NCBI GenBank assembly: GCA_020638875.1
Contig: JACKHS010000002.1
Location: 62,001-126,000, forward strand
DNA length: 64,000 nt
From: Planctomycetota bacterium
GTDB lineage: Bacteria > Planctomycetota > UBA1135 > GCA-002686595
Direction: 5' to 3'
Within the stretch, counting starts at the first letter, position 1, and each line of letters begins with the position of its first letter. The position numbers and the translations under genes are program-made. The notes beneath the pieces were generated by a model, which had not been told where the DNA came from, ran no database searches, and worked only from the letters and a program-made list of their open reading frames with translations. Positions 7,842 through 17,229 of the stretch are shown here, one piece after another.

Positions 7842-8668
7842 CGCAGCACCTCCCCGCGCAGGCCGAGCACGAGCTCGCGCGCCGTGCGCATGTCCGCCAC
7901 GCGCGCGTCGCCGGCCTCGCGCTCGATCATCAGGTCGCAGCTCAGCCCGGCCTCGACGAGCACGCCGAAGAACGCCGGCCAGTCGACCTCGCCCGTGCCG
8001 ACCGGAACCTCGGCGCCCCACGCGCCGGGCGCGGTCGCGGCGACGGCGTCCTTGACGTGCACCTGGAAGACGCGCGGCGCCAGCGTGCGCAGCGCCTCGA
8101 CCGGGTCGCCCATGCCGTAGAGGATCATGTTGGCCGGGTCGAAGTTCACGCCGACGTTCGCGCGGTCGAGCTCGGCGAGCACGCCCGCGAGCGTCGCCGC
8201 GGTCTCCTGGCCGGTCTCGAGCCCCAGGCGCACGCCCTCGGCCGCGAAGAGGTCGGCGAGCTCGCGCAGGCGCTCGACGAGCTTGACGCGCTCGGGGTCG
8301 CCGGCGTCGTGCGGCAGGAAGCCCGCGTGGAAGGTCACGAGCTCGAGCCCCAGCTCGCGCGCCAGGCGCGCGGCGCGCGCGGCGGCCTCGCGGTTCGCGC
8401 GCCAGTGACGGTCGGGCCGCACCCCGCCGGTCTCGCGGATGGTCGCGAGGCTCGTGTAGTCCTCGCCCTGCATGCCGATCATGCCCGAGGCGACCTCGAC
8501 GCCGTGCGCGTCGAAGGCGGCGCGCACGTCCTCGACGCGCCAGACGCCGCGGACGAGCGGGTCGAGGCCGAGCTGGACACAGGACACGCCGACGTCGTTC
8601 ACGAGGCGGGCGAGCGCGGCGGGACTCTCCGCGCGGAGGGACCAAGAGCAAGCGCCGAGGCGATTCAT
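7838..8668 (-). CDS. sugar phosphate isomerase/epimerase family protein
   Basis: A 276-residue xylose-isomerase-like TIM barrel (AP-endonuclease 2 superfamily). Metal-ligand-type segments are visible: LVTFHAGFL, GLETGQE, NVGVNFDPANMILYG and FQVHVKD. The ATG at 8668 was chosen over an upstream in-frame alternative because the family alignment begins at NRLGACSWSLR. It heads a two-gene operon with the Gfo/Idh/MocA oxidoreductase, a common pairing in sugar or inositol catabolism. Its promoter must lie in the 80 bases shared with the divergent PHP gene. Substrate is unknown. Confidence 0.82.
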   Translation of the reverse strand: MNRLGACSWSLRAESPAALARLVNDVGVSCVQLGLDPLVRGVWRVEDVRAAFDAHGVEVASGMIGMQGEDYTSLATIRETGGVRPDRHWRANREAAARAARLARELGLELVTFHAGFLPHDAGDPERVKLVERLRELADLFAAEGVRLGLETGQETAATLAGVLAELDRANVGVNFDPANMILYGMGDPVEALRTLAPRVFQVHVKDAVAATAPGAWGAEVPVGTGEVDWPAFFGVLVEAGLSCDLMIEREAGDARVADMRTARELVLGLRGEVLR

Positions 8669-8748
8669 AGGGAGAGCGAGGGCTGGGGGAAGGCGTCTCG
8701 AAAGCACACCGTATCATCTGCGAGCACCCCGTCCTCGCCCCAGCACCC

Positions 8749-11154
8749 ATGTACGCCCTGCTCCTGGCTCTCCCTCTTTCGTTCGTCGCTCCGCAGGACT
8801 CGGTCGCCGCGCCGAACGTCGAGGCGCCGGTGTACGCGACCGCGGACGCGAGCGCACCGCACGGCGTGCTGCGCTATCGCGTCGTCACCGGAGACGATCG
8901 CCCGGTACCTTGCCGATTGACCTTCGTGAACCGCGACGGCAGCGCACCGACGCTCTTCCCCGGAACGCAGGCGGCGCCGCACGAGCTCGCGGTGCGCGAG
9001 AACGTCGTCTACACGCTCAGCGGCGTCGGCGCGATCACGGTACCGGTCGGCACGTACTCCGTGTACGCGTCGCGCGGGATGGAGTGGAGCATCGCGGCGG
9101 ACCTGCTGACCTTCGTCGCGGACGAGGAGGTCGTGTGGGCGCCGCGCCTCGAGCACGAGGTGCCCACCGTCGGCTGGGTCGGCGGCGACTGCCACCTGCA
9201 CACGTTGACGCACTCGGGCCACGGCGACTCGAACATGGAAGAGCGCGTCATCAGCCTGATCGGCGAGGGCCTCGACTTCGCGGTGGCGACCGACCACAAC
9301 CACCACACCGACTACGCGCCGGTGCTCGACGAGCTGGGCGCGACCGGCGAGGTGCACACGCTGGTGGGCAACGAGGTCTCGACGCCGGTCGGTCACTTCA
9401 ACACCTTCCCGGTGGACGTCGCGCGCACGCCGCCCGGCCGCGGCGCGACGGACGCGAACGAGCTCTTCCGCCTGCTGCGCGAGGAGACGAACCAGTTCGG
9501 CGTCGTGCCGGTGATCCAGCTCAACCACCCGCGCTGGGGCGGCATCGACTACTTCACGCAGGTCGGGCTCGACCCGGTGACCGGGCTCGCCACGCGCGGC
9601 ACGTACTCCGACGACTTCGACACGATCGAGGTGCTCAACGGCAACACGGGCTGGGGCTACTACGACGCCGACACGACGACGCTGCCGGTCGGCCCCGGCA
9701 TCCACTCGGTGCTGCGCGACTGGTACAACCTGCTCAACCGCGGCCACCGCTACTTCGCCGTCGGCAACTCCGACAGCCACACGGTGCGCGCGATGACGGC
9801 CGGCTACCCGCGCAACTACGTCGCCTGCGACGCCGCGCGTCCGGGCGACATCCAAACGCCGGACATCGTCGAGGGTCTGCGCTCGGGCCGCGTGTTCACC
9901 ACGACCGGACCGTTCGTCGAGTTCCGCGTGAACGGCGCGGAGATGGGCTCCGAGACGGAGTCGGAGAGCGGGCGCGTGCTGTGCTACGTGCGCGTGCGCA
10001 CGCCGCAGTGGATCCTCGTCAACCGCGTGAAGTTCGTCGTCAACGGCGACGTGCGGCGCACGGTCACGCTCGAACCGCAGATCGACGTCGAGGGCCGCAT
10101 CTCCTGGCCGATCGTGCAGGAGGTCCTCGCGCTCGAGAGCGACTCGTGGGTGCACGCGATCGTCGAGGGCGACGAGCCGCTCGAGCCGCTGGTCACGCCG
10201 CAGGAGCGCCCGATCCTGCCGCTCGCGATCACCAACCCGGTGTGGGTCAAGGTGAAGGACTACGAGTCGTGGATGGCGCCGTACGATCAGGCGCGCCTCG
10301 ACACGTCCTTCCGCAGCAACCTCGACGACCTGTGGCCGACGCCGGCCGCGATGCTCGTGCAGGCGGCCGTCGAGCGCGAGCAGCCCAACGCGGCGACGCT
10401 CGTGCACGCGGCGCTGGCCTCGCGCGAACGCCTGGTGCGCCTCGCCGGCCTGCGCGGCGCGGAGGTGCTCGCGAAGCCGCACTTCGCGCCCGCGTGCGAG
10501 GGCCTCTTCACGCGCGCCGTCGACCCGATGATGGCGCTCGCCGCCGCGCGCGCGCTCGCCGTCTGCGCGCCAAGCGGACAGGGTGCGCGACTCGTGCAGC
10601 TCTTCGAGCGCTTCGGCAGCGCGAAGCTCGCCCGCTACCCGCGCGAACTCGACGCGCTGCTCACCGGCGCGCCGGTCGTGGCCTGGCAGGTGCTCGGCCC
10701 GTTCGACGACCCCGACGGCGCCGCGCTCTTCACGGGCGCGTTCGGCCCGCTCGCGGACCCGGCCGGCGCGGGGCCCTTCGACGGCAAGGGCGGCGCGCTG
10801 AGCTGGCAGCGGCGCACTTCGGCGGAGAACGGCTACCTCGACCTCTCGCCGGCCGACGCGGCGCTGCGCGATCACTCGGTCAGCTACGCACGCGCGTGGC
10901 TGCTCAGCCCGGACGAGCGCGAGGTGCTCGTCGCCGCGGGCAGCGACGACGGCATGCGCCTGTGGATCGGCGGCGCGGAGCTGTGCTCGACGCGCGAGCA
11001 GCGCGGCGCGGCGCCGCTGCAGCACGTCGAGCGCGCGCGCCTGCACGCCGGGGCGAACGAGGTGCTCTTCGGCGTCCAGAACGGCGGCGGCGCCACGGGC
11101 CTCTACTTCCGCGTGCTCGACGACGCGGTCACGGCGAGCGCCGAGCGACCCTGA
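8749..11154 (+). CDS. secreted CehA/McbA family PHP metallohydrolase
   Basis: An 801-residue exported protein with a short signal peptide (about residues 1-20). After a beta-rich N-terminal domain comes a PHP phosphoesterase-type domain with metal-ligand motifs GGDCHLHT (145-152), ATDHNHH (about 180-186), GNEVSTP, NHPRWGG and GNSDSH (about 338-343). The C-terminal third looks like HEAT-type helices followed by a beta-sandwich with GSDDGMRLWI, as in carbohydrate-binding PA14-like modules. Family members include carbaryl hydrolase CehA, but most have unknown substrates, so insecticide hydrolysis should not be inferred. A TATCAT -10-like box is at 8712-8717 without a good -35. Confidence 0.8.
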   Translation: MYALLLALPLSFVAPQDSVAAPNVEAPVYATADASAPHGVLRYRVVTGDDRPVPCRLTFVNRDGSAPTLFPGTQAAPHELAVRENVVYTLSGVGAITVPVGTYSVYASRGMEWSIAADLLTFVADEEVVWAPRLEHEVPTVGWVGGDCHLHTLTHSGHGDSNMEERVISLIGEGLDFAVATDHNHHTDYAPVLDELGATGEVHTLVGNEVSTPVGHFNTFPVDVARTPPGRGATDANELFRLLREETNQFGVVPVIQLNHPRWGGIDYFTQVGLDPVTGLATRGTYSDDFDTIEVLNGNTGWGYYDADTTTLPVGPGIHSVLRDWYNLLNRGHRYFAVGNSDSHTVRAMTAGYPRNYVACDAARPGDIQTPDIVEGLRSGRVFTTTGPFVEFRVNGAEMGSETESESGRVLCYVRVRTPQWILVNRVKFVVNGDVRRTVTLEPQIDVEGRISWPIVQEVLALESDSWVHAIVEGDEPLEPLVTPQERPILPLAITNPVWVKVKDYESWMAPYDQARLDTSFRSNLDDLWPTPAAMLVQAAVEREQPNAATLVHAALASRERLVRLAGLRGAEVLAKPHFAPACEGLFTRAVDPMMALAAARALAVCAPSGQGARLVQLFERFGSAKLARYPRELDALLTGAPVVAWQVLGPFDDPDGAALFTGAFGPLADPAGAGPFDGKGGALSWQRRTSAENGYLDLSPADAALRDHSVSYARAWLLSPDEREVLVAAGSDDGMRLWIGGAELCSTREQRGAAPLQHVERARLHAGANEVLFGVQNGGGATGLYFRVLDDAVTASAERP

Positions 11155-11227
11155 GCCGACGGCTCCCCCGCCCGCGGGCGATGTGCGATACTGGCGGGCC
11201 GCTCGCGCGACCCCAGCACACCGCCCC

Positions 11228-12142
11228 ATGCCCACCTCCAGCACCCGCCGCGACTTCCTCGTCGGCGCGGTCGGCCTGCCCTGCCTGACGGCGGCGGCCG
11301 CCGCCCTCCCCCAGCAGCCCGCCGAGGAAGCGCCGCTCTTCGACCTCTCCCTCGCGCAGTGGTCGAACCACCGCGCCCTGCAGGGCGGCCTCACGAACCT
11401 CGACTGGATCTCGAGCGTGCGCGCCAAGTACGACGTGAGCGCGGTCGAGTTCGTGAACTCGTTCTTCAAGGACAAGGCGCACGACTGGGCCTACCTCGGC
11501 GAGATGAAGCTGCGCGCCCTCGACGGCGGCGTGCGCATGCTGCTCATCATGTGCGACGGCGAGGGCTCGCTCGCCGCCGAGGACGAGGCCGAGCGCCGCG
11601 CCGCGATCGACAACCACCGCAAGTGGGTCGTCGCCGCGAGCTACCTGGGCTGCCACTCGATCCGCGTCAACGCGGCGGGCTCGGGCGACGAGGCCGAGAT
11701 GCAGAAGCGCGCGGCCGACTCGCTCGTCCAGCTCGCGGACTACGGCGCGCCCTACGACGTGAACGTGATCGTCGAGAACCACGGCGGCCGCTCGTCCAAC
11801 GGCGCGTGGCTGGCCGGCGTGATGCGGCTCGCCGACCACCCGCGCGTCGGCACCCTGCCCGACTTCGGCAACTTCCACCTCGGCGGCGACGAGTGGTACG
11901 ACCGCTACGAGGGCGTGCGCGAGATGATGCCCTGGGCCAAGGCCGTCAGCGCGAAGAGCCACGACTTCGACGAGCAGGGCAACGAGGTGCACACCGACTA
12001 CCGGCGCATGCTGAAGATCGTCGTCGAGGCCGGCTACCGCGGCTTCCTCGGCATCGAGTACGAAGGCGACCAGCTCGGCGAGGACGAGGGCATCCTCGCG
12101 ACGCGCGACCTGCTGCGCCGCGTGCGGGAGGAGCTGGCGTGA
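11228..12142 (+). CDS. Tat-exported sugar phosphate isomerase/epimerase-like TIM barrel
   Basis: A 304-residue protein beginning with a twin-arginine signal (STRRDFLVGAVGLPCL, about 4-19), so it is folded in the cytoplasm and exported. The mature part is a xylose-isomerase-like TIM barrel with metal-ligand segments VIVENHGG (about 180-187), LPDFGNFHLG, AVSAKSHDFD and GFLGIEYEG. In planctomycetes such Tat-exported isomerases often accompany secreted oxidoreductases and cytochromes in polysaccharide breakdown. Its stop overlaps the GTG of the cytochrome c/HEAT gene (GTGA at 12139-12142), which indicates coupled translation. Substrate is unknown. Confidence 0.8.
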   Translation: MPTSSTRRDFLVGAVGLPCLTAAAAALPQQPAEEAPLFDLSLAQWSNHRALQGGLTNLDWISSVRAKYDVSAVEFVNSFFKDKAHDWAYLGEMKLRALDGGVRMLLIMCDGEGSLAAEDEAERRAAIDNHRKWVVAASYLGCHSIRVNAAGSGDEAEMQKRAADSLVQLADYGAPYDVNVIVENHGGRSSNGAWLAGVMRLADHPRVGTLPDFGNFHLGGDEWYDRYEGVREMMPWAKAVSAKSHDFDEQGNEVHTDYRRMLKIVVEAGYRGFLGIEYEGDQLGEDEGILATRDLLRRVREELA

Positions 12143-15100
12143 GCGCCCGCGCGCTGCTCGCCCTGGCGCCGCTCCTCGCACCGCAACACGACGCACCGCC
12201 GGCGACGGACGGCTACGCGCCGGCCGTGGCCGAGGCCTCGCAGGAAGGTGTCGAGGCGATGGCCCGCATCACCGCGCCAGAGGGCTTCGTCGTCGAGCTC
12301 GTCGCCGCCGAGCCGCACCTCGCCAACCCGGTCTGCTTCTACCCCGCCGACGACGGCAGCTTCTACGTGGGCGAGTCCTTCCGCGTGAACGCCGGCGTGA
12401 CGGACATGCGCCTGCACACCGAGCACCTCGAGGAGGACATGGCCTGCCGCACGGTCGAGGACCGCGTGGCGATGTTCGAGCGCTGGGTCGGCGACGAGCT
12501 CACCGCGCAGTTCGGCACCGAACACGACCGCATCAAGCTCCTGCGCGACACCGACGGCGACGGCGTCGTCGACTGGTCGACGGTCTACGCGGACGGCTTC
12601 AACGCGCCGGCCGACGGCATCGGCGCCGGGCTGCTCGAGTACCGCGGCGACGTCTACTGGACGTGCATCCCCGACCTGTGGCGCCTGCGCGACACGGACG
12701 GCGACGGCAAGGCCGACGAGCGCACCTCGCTCTCGAACGGCTACGGCGTGCGCGTGACGTTGCTCGGCCACGACCTGCACGGCCTGCGCATCGGCCCCGA
12801 CGGCAAGCTCTACTTCTCCTGCGGCGACCGCGGCTTCAACGTCGCGATGCCCGCGGGCCTCATCGAGCACCCCGACACCGGCGCCGTGCTGCGCTGCAAC
12901 CTCGACGGCAGCGAGCTCGAGGTCGTGCACACCGGCCTGCGCAACCCGCAGGAGCTCGCCTTCGACGAGTACGGCAACCTGTTCACCGGCGACAACAACT
13001 CGGACGGCGGCGACCAGGCGCGCTGGGTGCAGATCGTCGAGGGCGCGGACAGCGGCTGGCGCTCTTCCTACCAGTGGATCGAGGACCCGAACTCGCGCGG
13101 GCCGTGGAACGCGGAAGGCCTGTGGAAACCGCACTTCGAGGGCCAGGCCGCGTACCTGCTGCCGCCCATCGCGAACCTCGGCAACGGGCCGTCGGGGTTG
13201 TGCTACTACCCGGGCACGGGGATGCCCGCGGGCTACAAGGGCTACTTCTTCCTGGCCGACTTCCGCGGCGACGCGGCGTACAGCGGCGTGCACGCGTTCA
13301 CGCTCTCCAAGCGCGGCGCCTCGTTCAAGCTGCAGACGCCGGGCCGCCTCGTGTGGAGCACGCTCGTCACCGACGTCGACTTCGGCCCCGACGGCGCGAT
13401 CTACTTCACCGACTGGGTGCACGGCTGGGGCACGACCGGCAAGGGCCGCCTCTACCGCGTCTACGACCCGGAGACGCTGGGCAAGGGCGAGGGCGCCGGC
13501 GTCGCGCGGATCCTGCGCGAGGGGCTCGGCAGCGAGTCCGTGATGGCGGTCTTCCAGCTGCTCGGCCACGCCGACCAGCGCGTGCGGCAGGAGGCGCAGT
13601 TCGAGCTCGTACGCCGCGGCCCCGAGGGACACGAAGCGCTCAAGACGGCGCTCGCGCGCGGCGGCTCGGAGCTCATGCGCGTGCACGGCGTGTGGGGCCT
13701 CGGCATGGCGGCGCGCGCGGACGGCGAGCTGCTCGAGGTGCTGCACCCCTACCTGCGCGACGCGGCGCCCGAGGTGCGCGCGCAGGTCGCGCGCGTGCTC
13801 GGCGACCAACGCTACGCGCCCGCGACCGAGAACCTGATCAAGGCGCTCGCCGACGCGGAGCCGCGCGTGCGGCTCTACGCGGCCATCGCGTGCGCGCGCC
13901 TCGGCGACGCGCGCGCGGTCGAGCCGCTCTTCGCGCTGGCCAAGGGCGCCGCGGACGACGACACGGTGCTGCGCAGCGCGGCGATCTACGGCCTCGAGCG
14001 TTGCGCGGGCGCGGAACGTCTCGCCGAGGCGACGCGCGACGCGAACGTCTACGCGCGCCTCGCCGCGGTGGTCGCGCTGCGCCGCCAGCGCTCGGACCAG
14101 GTGGCGCGCTTCCTCTTCGACCCCGACCCGCTCGTCGTGGACGAGGCCGCCCGCGCGATCAACGATGTGCCGATCGACGCGGCGTACCCGGCGCTCGCCG
14201 ACGTGCTGCCGCGCCTCGACGCGAGCGCGAACCGCGTGCTCGTGCGCCGCGTGCTGAACGCGAACCTGCGCCTCGGCGGCCTCGCGCGCGCGCGCAAGCT
14301 GGCGACCTTCGCGATGGACGCGCAGCAGCCCGAGCTGGCGCGCGCCGACGCGCTGCGCCTGCTCGCGCAGTGGGCCGCGCCGTCGAACCGCGACGACGTC
14401 ATCAGCAACTGGCGCCCGCTCGAACCGCGCTCCACCGAAGGGCTCGCGACGCTCGCGAGCGGCCTCGCGGCCTACGGCGTGCTCGACGCGCCCGAAGCGG
14501 TGATCTCGCGCTGGATCGACGTGGTGGCCGCGTACGGCGCACGCGACGCCGCGCCCGCGCTGGCCGGGCTCGTGCGCGAGCGCGCCCGCGGCGGCGCGTT
14601 GCGCGTGCGCGCGCTCGAGGCGCTCGGCGCGCTGGGCGCCGACGAGTACGAGGCCGCGCTGCGCGGCGCGCTCTTCGACCCCGACGGCACGCTGCGCGCC
14701 GCCGCGCTCGAAGCGCTGCCGACGATCGACGCGGCCGCCTCGATGCCGCTGTTCGAGGCCGTGCTCGCCAACGGCCAGATCGCCGAGCGCCGCGCGGTGT
14801 ACGCCGCGCTCGCGCGCATCGAGGGCTTCGACGTCGACGAGGTCTTCCGCGCCGAGTACGCCAAGCTGATCGCCGGCCAGCTCCCGGCCGAGCTGCGCCT
14901 CGACATGCTCGAGGCCATGTACTCGCGCCCCTCGCAGAACCTCAAGCTCATCGTCGAGAAGCACCGCCAGGCGCGCGAGGCGGCCGACCCCGCGCTCGGC
15001 GCGTGGCACGACACCTTCTTCGGCGGCGACGCCGCGGCCGGTGAGCGGCTGTTCCGCGCGAAGCCCGAGCTGACCTGTCTGCGCTGCCACGCGCTCGACG

Positions 15101-15441
15101 CCGAGCAGGGCATCGCCGTCGGCCCCGACCTGCACGGCGTCGGCAAGCGCCTGACGCGCCGCCAGCTCTGCGAGGCGGTCGTCGATCCCAACGCGCGCAT
15201 CTCGCCGGGCTACGAGTCGACGTTGCTCGTGCTCGACGACGACAGCGTCGTCGCCGGCCGCATCCTCGACGAGGACGCCGAGTGGATCACCGTGCTGAAG
15301 TCCGACGGCGCGACCGAGCAGATCGGCGCGGCCTACGTCGTCGAGCGCCGGCCCGACCTCTCGGCCATGCCGAACGGCCTGACGCAGTTCCTGACGCCGC
15401 GCGAGATGCGCGACCTCATCGCGTTCCTGGCGCAGCTCTGA
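12139..15441 (+). CDS. membrane-bound dehydrogenase/HEAT/cytochrome c protein (PVC type)
   Basis: An 1100-residue exported protein starting at the overlapping GTG. A hydrophobic segment near the N-terminus (ARALLALAPLLAP) acts as signal. Residues about 35-460 form a PVC-type beta-propeller like soluble sugar dehydrogenases, with LRDTDGDGVVDWS, HGLRIGPDGKLYFSCGDRG and LRNPQELAFDEYGN. A long HEAT-repeat region follows (about 465-930). The C-terminus is a class I cytochrome c with CLRCH (980-984) and a candidate distal methionine in SAMPNGL. The likely role is periplasmic oxidation of a sugar-like substrate with electrons passed to the haem. Co-translation with the Tat TIM barrel suggests a joint task. 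Confidence 0.87.
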   Translation: MSARALLALAPLLAPQHDAPPATDGYAPAVAEASQEGVEAMARITAPEGFVVELVAAEPHLANPVCFYPADDGSFYVGESFRVNAGVTDMRLHTEHLEEDMACRTVEDRVAMFERWVGDELTAQFGTEHDRIKLLRDTDGDGVVDWSTVYADGFNAPADGIGAGLLEYRGDVYWTCIPDLWRLRDTDGDGKADERTSLSNGYGVRVTLLGHDLHGLRIGPDGKLYFSCGDRGFNVAMPAGLIEHPDTGAVLRCNLDGSELEVVHTGLRNPQELAFDEYGNLFTGDNNSDGGDQARWVQIVEGADSGWRSSYQWIEDPNSRGPWNAEGLWKPHFEGQAAYLLPPIANLGNGPSGLCYYPGTGMPAGYKGYFFLADFRGDAAYSGVHAFTLSKRGASFKLQTPGRLVWSTLVTDVDFGPDGAIYFTDWVHGWGTTGKGRLYRVYDPETLGKGEGAGVARILREGLGSESVMAVFQLLGHADQRVRQEAQFELVRRGPEGHEALKTALARGGSELMRVHGVWGLGMAARADGELLEVLHPYLRDAAPEVRAQVARVLGDQRYAPATENLIKALADAEPRVRLYAAIACARLGDARAVEPLFALAKGAADDDTVLRSAAIYGLERCAGAERLAEATRDANVYARLAAVVALRRQRSDQVARFLFDPDPLVVDEAARAINDVPIDAAYPALADVLPRLDASANRVLVRRVLNANLRLGGLARARKLATFAMDAQQPELARADALRLLAQWAAPSNRDDVISNWRPLEPRSTEGLATLASGLAAYGVLDAPEAVISRWIDVVAAYGARDAAPALAGLVRERARGGALRVRALEALGALGADEYEAALRGALFDPDGTLRAAALEALPTIDAAASMPLFEAVLANGQIAERRAVYAALARIEGFDVDEVFRAEYAKLIAGQLPAELRLDMLEAMYSRPSQNLKLIVEKHRQAREAADPALGAWHDTFFGGDAAAGERLFRAKPELTCLRCHALDAEQGIAVGPDLHGVGKRLTRRQLCEAVVDPNARISPGYESTLLVLDDDSVVAGRILDEDAEWITVLKSDGATEQIGAAYVVERRPDLSAMPNGLTQFLTPREMRDLIAFLAQL

Positions 15442-15749
15442 GCGCCGCCGCGCTCGCCGTCGCCGTCGCGCGCCCGCGGGGCGACGACGGCGACGCGCGC
15501 GGCCCCGCGGGCGAGGCGCTTCACGGCGACCGAGCCGCCCGGCGACGACGGGCTTCGGAGGCCGAGCCGACGGCGTCCGCTGCGGGGTGCGGGCAGGAAC
15601 CGCAGGCGAAGCGGTGGATCGGGCGAGGCTCACCGGCACGGCACCGGCGTGGAGGACGTCGTCCCGGCGCCGGAGGACTTCTTCGGGAGCGGCTAGAATG
15701 CGAGGCGAGTCGCGCGACTAGGGAGCGCGGCCCGACGGAGAGCCCTCGC
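15442..15749. other. intergenic region with hairpin and -10-like box
   Basis: No convincing gene is present in these 308 bases. It holds a terminator-like hairpin near its left end (15471-15513) and TAGAAT at 15694-15699, a 5-of-6 match to a -10 box, 50 bases before the next start; no matching -35 is seen. Confidence 0.4.
15471..15513 (+). terminator. terminator-like hairpin
   Basis: An 11-bp perfect stem (15471-15481 with 15503-15513) encloses a 21-base GC-rich loop, 30 bases after the stop of the cytochrome c/HEAT gene. There is no T run. Confidence 0.45.
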
Positions 15750-16319
15750 ATGCGCCCCAAGCCCGCCTACGCGTCCCCCTACTGCCTGCACTGCTACGCG
15801 CCGCTCGGCGAGGTGCAGGCGCCCAGCACGCACTGCGCCGTCTGCGGGCACGCGAACCTCGTGGTGGACCTGCGCCGGCTGTGGACGCGCGAGAAGCGCC
15901 TGCGCGAGCTCGAGCACCTGCTCAAGGTGATCGTCGCGCTCTTCATCGGCGCGATCTCGCTGGCCGCGCTGTTCAGCCGTCAGTCCGGCATGAGCGCCGC
16001 CGGCCACGGCATGGGCGTCGGCGCGCCGATCCTGCTCGGCCTGCTGCTGTGGGATGCGGTCTCGATCACGCAGCGCGAGAGCCTCTTCCGCGGCTCGATC
16101 GTCTGGCCCATCGTGGGCTGGGCATTCGTGGTACCGGCCACGGCCCTGGCCCTCGCCGTGCCGCTGCCCATGGTGCGCTGGATCGCCGGAGCGGTGGCGC
16201 TGGGCTCGCTCGCGGGGATCCTCAGCCCGCTCACGCGACGTCGCTGGATCGCCTGGCGCGAGCGACACGTGCTGGCCGGCCAGCAGGCGCTCGCGTCCTC
16301 CACCGCGGCCGCGAGCTGA
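15750..16319 (+). CDS. zinc-ribbon membrane protein
   Basis: A 189-residue protein. Residues 12-32 hold two CxxC pairs (CLHC and CAVC) that form a likely zinc ribbon. A coiled, charged linker (about 40-58) follows and then four hydrophobic helices (about 58-76, 86-102, 112-134, 136-155). The tail is short and cytoplasmic-like. Such zinc-ribbon/multi-helix proteins are common and mostly uncharacterised. It converges on the VOC gene with only 6 bases between stops. Function is unknown. Confidence 0.6.
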   Translation: MRPKPAYASPYCLHCYAPLGEVQAPSTHCAVCGHANLVVDLRRLWTREKRLRELEHLLKVIVALFIGAISLAALFSRQSGMSAAGHGMGVGAPILLGLLLWDAVSITQRESLFRGSIVWPIVGWAFVVPATALALAVPLPMVRWIAGAVALGSLAGILSPLTRRRWIAWRERHVLAGQQALASSTAAAS

Positions 16320-16325
16320 CCCGCG

Positions 16326-16790
16326 TCAGCGCCCGAGCGCCGCGACGACGTCCGGCGGCGCCTGCACGAGCTCGATCAGCACGCCCTCGCCGCCGACGGG
16401 GAACGCGTCGTTCGACCGTGGATGCACGAAGCAGATGTCGTGACCGCTCGCGCCGGGGCGGATGCCGCCGGGCGCGAAGCGCACGCCCTGCCCCTCGAGC
16501 CACGCGACGGCGGCGCGCAGGTCGTCGACCCACAGGCCGACGTGGTTGAGCGCGGGCTTGGACACGTCGATCCGGCCGGCGGGATCGAGCGGCTGCATGA
16601 GGTCCACCTCGACGCGCGCCGCGCCGCGGCCGAGCACGGCGATGTCCTCGTCGACGTTCTCCGTCTCGGAGCGGTACGCCCCCACGACCTCGAGCCCGAG
16701 CAGCTCGACCCACAGCTTGCGCAGGCGGGACTTGTCGCTCGCGCCGAGCGCGATCTGCTGCAGGCCGAGGATGCGGAAGGGGCGCGTCAT
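16326..16790 (-). CDS. VOC family protein, methylmalonyl-CoA epimerase-like
   Basis: A 154-residue vicinal-oxygen-chelate protein with two beta-alpha-beta-beta-beta modules. The second half, ALNHVGLWVDD (80-90) and GVLIELVQ (136-143), closely follows methylmalonyl-CoA epimerases, as does the segment RPGASGHDICFVHP. Metal ligands H83 and E140 are in place, but the usual first histidine is glutamine (Q12 in LQQIALG). The methylmalonyl-CoA mutase operon lies 4 kb away, which makes an epimerase role (R/S interconversion of methylmalonyl-CoA) attractive but unproven; other VOC functions remain possible. The gene is the last of a minus-strand group but a strong hairpin separates it from the gene upstream. 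Confidence 0.62.
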   Translation of the reverse strand: MTRPFRILGLQQIALGASDKSRLRKLWVELLGLEVVGAYRSETENVDEDIAVLGRGAARVEVDLMQPLDPAGRIDVSKPALNHVGLWVDDLRAAVAWLEGQGVRFAPGGIRPGASGHDICFVHPRSNDAFPVGGEGVLIELVQAPPDVVAALGR

Positions 16791-16808
16791 GGAGGGCTCC
16801 GTGGGTGG

Positions 16809-16847
16809 CGGCGGGTCCGGGGCGCGGATCCTACCCCGAACCCGCCG
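16809..16847 (-). terminator. hairpin terminator after the Cys-rich gene
   Basis: An 8-bp stem (16809-16816 with 16840-16847), one mismatch and a further 5 bp (16818-16822 with 16834-16838) around an 11-base loop. It lies just downstream of the Cys-rich gene on the minus strand and just upstream of the VOC start. Confidence 0.5.
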
Positions 16848-16865
16848 CGCGGAGCGACGCCGAGC

Positions 16866-17168
16866 TCAGGCCGGCGTGCAGTGCGCGATGCAGTTGTCGT
16901 ACGTCGCGAAGATCTCGGTCCTCACGCGCTTCAGGCAGTCCTGGTCGTGGTGGCCGATGATGCAGCCGAAGAGCCAGAAGTCGCACACCCAGCAGCTCGA
17001 CTTGGCGCCTTCGAGGTTCTCGATGAGCTGCTCGAGGCAGGCCTGCAGGCAGGCGGGGTCGGGCGTGCCGTGACCGCCCGCGGGCGCAGCCGCGGCGGAG
17101 CGCGTGGGAGTGACGAGGGTCGCGGCGACGAGGCCGAGGGCGAGGGTGAGGCGCGACAGGTGCTTCAT
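16866..17168 (-). CDS. small secreted Cys-rich protein
   Basis: A 100-residue protein with a signal peptide (about residues 1-27, core LTLALGLVAATLV). The mature part of about 70 residues carries eight cysteines in the order CLQAC, SSCWVC, GC, DC, NC and HC, plus a GHHDQD segment, which suggests four disulfides or metal binding. No family is recognised. It follows the frameshifted anchored protein by 61 bases on the same strand and is closed by a hairpin terminator. A secreted disulfide-rich role is inferred from composition only. Confidence 0.6.
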   Translation of the reverse strand: MKHLSRLTLALGLVAATLVTPTRSAAAAPAGGHGTPDPACLQACLEQLIENLEGAKSSCWVCDFWLFGCIIGHHDQDCLKRVRTEIFATYDNCIAHCTPA

Positions 17169-17229
17169 GGTGTGAGCTCCGGGACGAGGTCGTGAGTCGG
17201 GGAAGAACGGCCGGGGATGGGCGCGGTGT

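Noticed and set aside
8749..11154. Insecticide (carbaryl) hydrolase function from the CehA resemblance
   Set aside because: The CehA/McbA family is broad and its metal motifs are shared by many proteins of unknown substrate; nothing in the context supports a xenobiotic role.
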